A stretch of 64,000 nt of DNA, from NCBI GenBank assembly GCA_034658655.1, contig JAYEFQ010000079.1, positions 1 through 64,000 on the forward strand. Reading direction: 5' to 3'. Positions 62,608-64,000 of the stretch are shown here, in pieces (positions within the stretch are counted from its first letter, which is position 1; each line of letters begins with the position of its first letter). The stretch is from JAQIBY01 sp034658655. Lineage in GTDB: Bacteria > Bacteroidota > Bacteroidia > Bacteroidales > ML635J-15. The position numbers and the translations under genes are program-made. Under the pieces are notes generated by a model. That model was not told where the DNA came from. It did no database searches and worked only from the letters and a program-made list of their open reading frames with translations.

Positions 62608-63171
62608 TTATCGGCGAATAACTTCTATTTGATTATTTCCTCGTACTCGGACAATTGAAGAGGCTTTGACATGTCTATTATTTCGATTTAAATTGACGGA
62701 ATAATCTACCTTTTCAATGAGTTTTTTATCAATATCGTTATATTTCAAAGGAGATTCTTGTCCTGAAAAATTTGCTGACGTTGAAACAATTGGTCGTTTA
62801 AACCGACGAATTAAATCATGTACAAAGCCTTGAGAAACCACTCGAATTGCAATGCTTCCGTCTTCAGAAATCAAATTTATTGGAAGGTTTTTCGCGCCAT
62901 CAAAAATCACAGTAAGTGGGTTATCAGCAATTTCCATCATATCCAAAGCAACTTCTGGCGGATTATTAACATATGCCATAACCCGGCTAACATGTTCCAC
63001 AAGTATGAGCATACTTTTTGCAGGCTCGCGTTGTTTTAATTTGTAAAGATTATCAATTGCATCTGCATTATTTGCATCACAACCAAGTCCCCAAATTGTA
63101 TCTGTGGGATAGAGAATTATTCCGCCTTTATGCAGGATATCACAGGTTTTATTAATTTCTTCTTTCATCAT
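62608..63171 (-). CDS. tsaC: Threonylcarbamoyladenylate synthase (TsaC/YrdC type)
   Basis: 187 residues. The YrdC fold motifs: GGIILYPTDTIWGLGCDA (about 15-32), KLKQREPAKSMLILV with the substrate-binding lysine, and RPIVSTSANFSGQESPLKY (about 130-147). The enzyme makes threonylcarbamoyl-AMP from threonine, bicarbonate and ATP for t6A37 of tRNA. It is the short TsaC form, without the Sua5 C-terminal domain. Its ATG overlaps the glycosyltransferase stop by one base. Confidence 0.93.
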   Translation of the reverse strand: MMKEEINKTCDILHKGGIILYPTDTIWGLGCDANNADAIDNLYKLKQREPAKSMLILVEHVSRVMAYVNNPPEVALDMMEIADNPLTVIFDGAKNLPINLISEDGSIAIRVVSQGFVHDLIRRFKRPIVSTSANFSGQESPLKYNDIDKKLIEKVDYSVNLNRNNRHVKASSIVRVRGNNQIEVIRR

Positions 63172-64000
63172 TAAACCAAACTTTTATACAGATCGATTAA
63201 TTGTCTTGCGATTTTTTCTTGGCTGAAATTTTTTGCGTATTTCAAACCTTTTTGCTTCATGCTTTCAGCTTTTTGTGGAGATTCAATAATTTTCTGAATG
63301 CTTTCTCCAATTTCTTCAGGGTGATTTGGATTAACATAAATTGCTGCATCCCCACCGGCTTCAAGAAAACATCCATATTTATTTGTAATCACAGGCGTTC
63401 CACTATTTAATGCTTCTAAAATCGGAATACCAAAACCCTCAAATAATGAAGGATAAATAAATATTTTTGCAGCTTGGTAAATCGCCGGCAAATCAGCACT
63501 TGGAACATTATGCCTAAAAACCACCTGATTTTCCATATTGTTTTCACGGATATAATACTGCAACACCTTAACATAACTAGTTGATTTTCCGATAAAAACA
63601 ACAGGAATATCCAAGCCAGATTGTTTTAACCCTTCAAGCACATGTAACGCATTTTTTCGTTGTTCTAATGTGCCGACACTTAAAATATATTTTTCAGGAA
63701 TTTTATGTTTTATTAGACATTTATCAATTTCCTCTTTGCTTTTTTGTTCATAAAATATGGGATTACATCCTTGATATATCACCTCTATTTTATTTTCCGG
63801 GATATGAAAAAATGACACAATGTCTGCTTTGGTTTGCTTTGAAATTGCAATAACTTTATCTGCCGCAAGACAGGCTTCAAAAAACTTTTGCTGATAAATT
63901 TCCCTATCCACCGATTTGTAAAGCTCAGGATAGCGCATGAAAATTAAATCGTGAATTGTTACAACTTTACGGGTTTCTGAATGCACAATATTTGCAGGCA
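63171..64000 (-). CDS. Glycosyltransferase family 4 (5' end outside the window)
   Basis: The frame is open to the window edge; the visible 276 residues begin PANIVHSETRKVVTIHDL, so the N-terminal part is missing. The GT-B C-terminal half is clear: KYILSVGTLEQRKN, PVVFIGK, and FIYPSLFEGFGIPILEALNSGTPVI, with the E-x7-E motif (FEGFGIPILE). Members transfer a sugar from an NDP-sugar to a glycan or lipid in the cytoplasm. The tsaC gene overlaps its stop (TAATG), and a CapD-type dehydratase follows, so this is probably the edge of an O-antigen or capsule region. Confidence 0.9.
   Translation of the reverse strand, partial: PANIVHSETRKVVTIHDLIFMRYPELYKSVDREIYQQKFFEACLAADKVIAISKQTKADIVSFFHIPENKIEVIYQGCNPIFYEQKSKEEIDKCLIKHKIPEKYILSVGTLEQRKNALHVLEGLKQSGLDIPVVFIGKSTSYVKVLQYYIRENNMENQVVFRHNVPSADLPAIYQAAKIFIYPSLFEGFGIPILEALNSGTPVITNKYGCFLEAGGDAAIYVNPNHPEEIGESIQKIIESPQKAESMKQKGLKYAKNFSQEKIARQLIDLYKSLV

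Overview
The window looks like a chromosomal segment of an AT-rich member of the Bacteroidota, most likely class Bacteroidia. The pointers are a fused LpxC-FabZ protein, several secreted proteins with a C-terminal type IX secretion (T9SS) sorting domain, a PorV-like/PorU-like gene pair, an S46 dipeptidyl-peptidase, a GH92 mannosidase, and promoter elements of the TAnnTTTG type typical of this phylum. HydF next to a 2[4Fe-4S] ferredoxin suggests [FeFe]-hydrogenase metabolism; a superoxide dismutase suggests some oxygen exposure. No rRNA, tRNA, CRISPR array, insertion sequence or prophage was seen.

Layout. 1-1400: gene-poor DNA, a signal-peptide relic and a small T9SS cargo gene that lacks a standard start codon. 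1411-7091 (minus): envelope operon of a secreted transglutaminase-like protein, a TPR/CsgG-like lipoprotein, an LPP20-type lipoprotein and a thiamine-binding protein. 7350-13247 (plus): HD phosphohydrolase, lpxD, lpxC-fabZ, lpxA (lipid A synthesis), then DUF2797 and RecX. 13376-17202 (plus): APC permease, a lipoprotein gene broken by an in-frame amber codon, and an acyltransferase. 17232-22632 (minus): Na+-type ABC exporter, Ppx/GppA phosphatase and two nucleases. 22842-24970 (plus): an ATPase + RloB pair behind a long inverted repeat and a good promoter; this is the likeliest defence system here. 25270-31845: thioredoxin-fold protein, NUDIX, pyrE, SRPBCC protein, SOD, a YfaP-like secreted protein, and groEL without groES. 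31916-40371: S46 peptidase, rlmN, an unknown secreted protein, Ca2+/Na+ antiporter, aspartate kinase and AI-2E transporter. 40586-46173: two large T9SS cargo proteins (BNR/PKD and M1 peptidase). 46271-47518: an Ntn-hydrolase of visibly higher GC. 47868-50478: ferredoxin, hydF, a YgjP-type metallopeptidase and a small partner. 50703-56832: PorV-like and PorU2-like T9SS genes. 56835-60565 (minus): GH92 and a lipoprotein. 60670-64000 (minus): glycosyltransferase (runs off the window), TsaC/YrdC, and a CapD-type nucleotide-sugar dehydratase.

How the genes work together. The cell-envelope theme dominates: lipid A synthesis, lipoproteins, O-acylation, sugar-nucleotide modification, and the T9SS machinery with at least four of its cargo proteins (small T9SS protein, endonuclease I, BNR/PKD protein, M1 peptidase). 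Peptidases (S46, M1) and GH92 fit a life on proteins and glycoproteins. Start sites were moved downstream of the longest open frame wherever a signal peptide, promoter or family start argued for it; each case is stated in the entry. All function calls are by reading motifs; no search was run.
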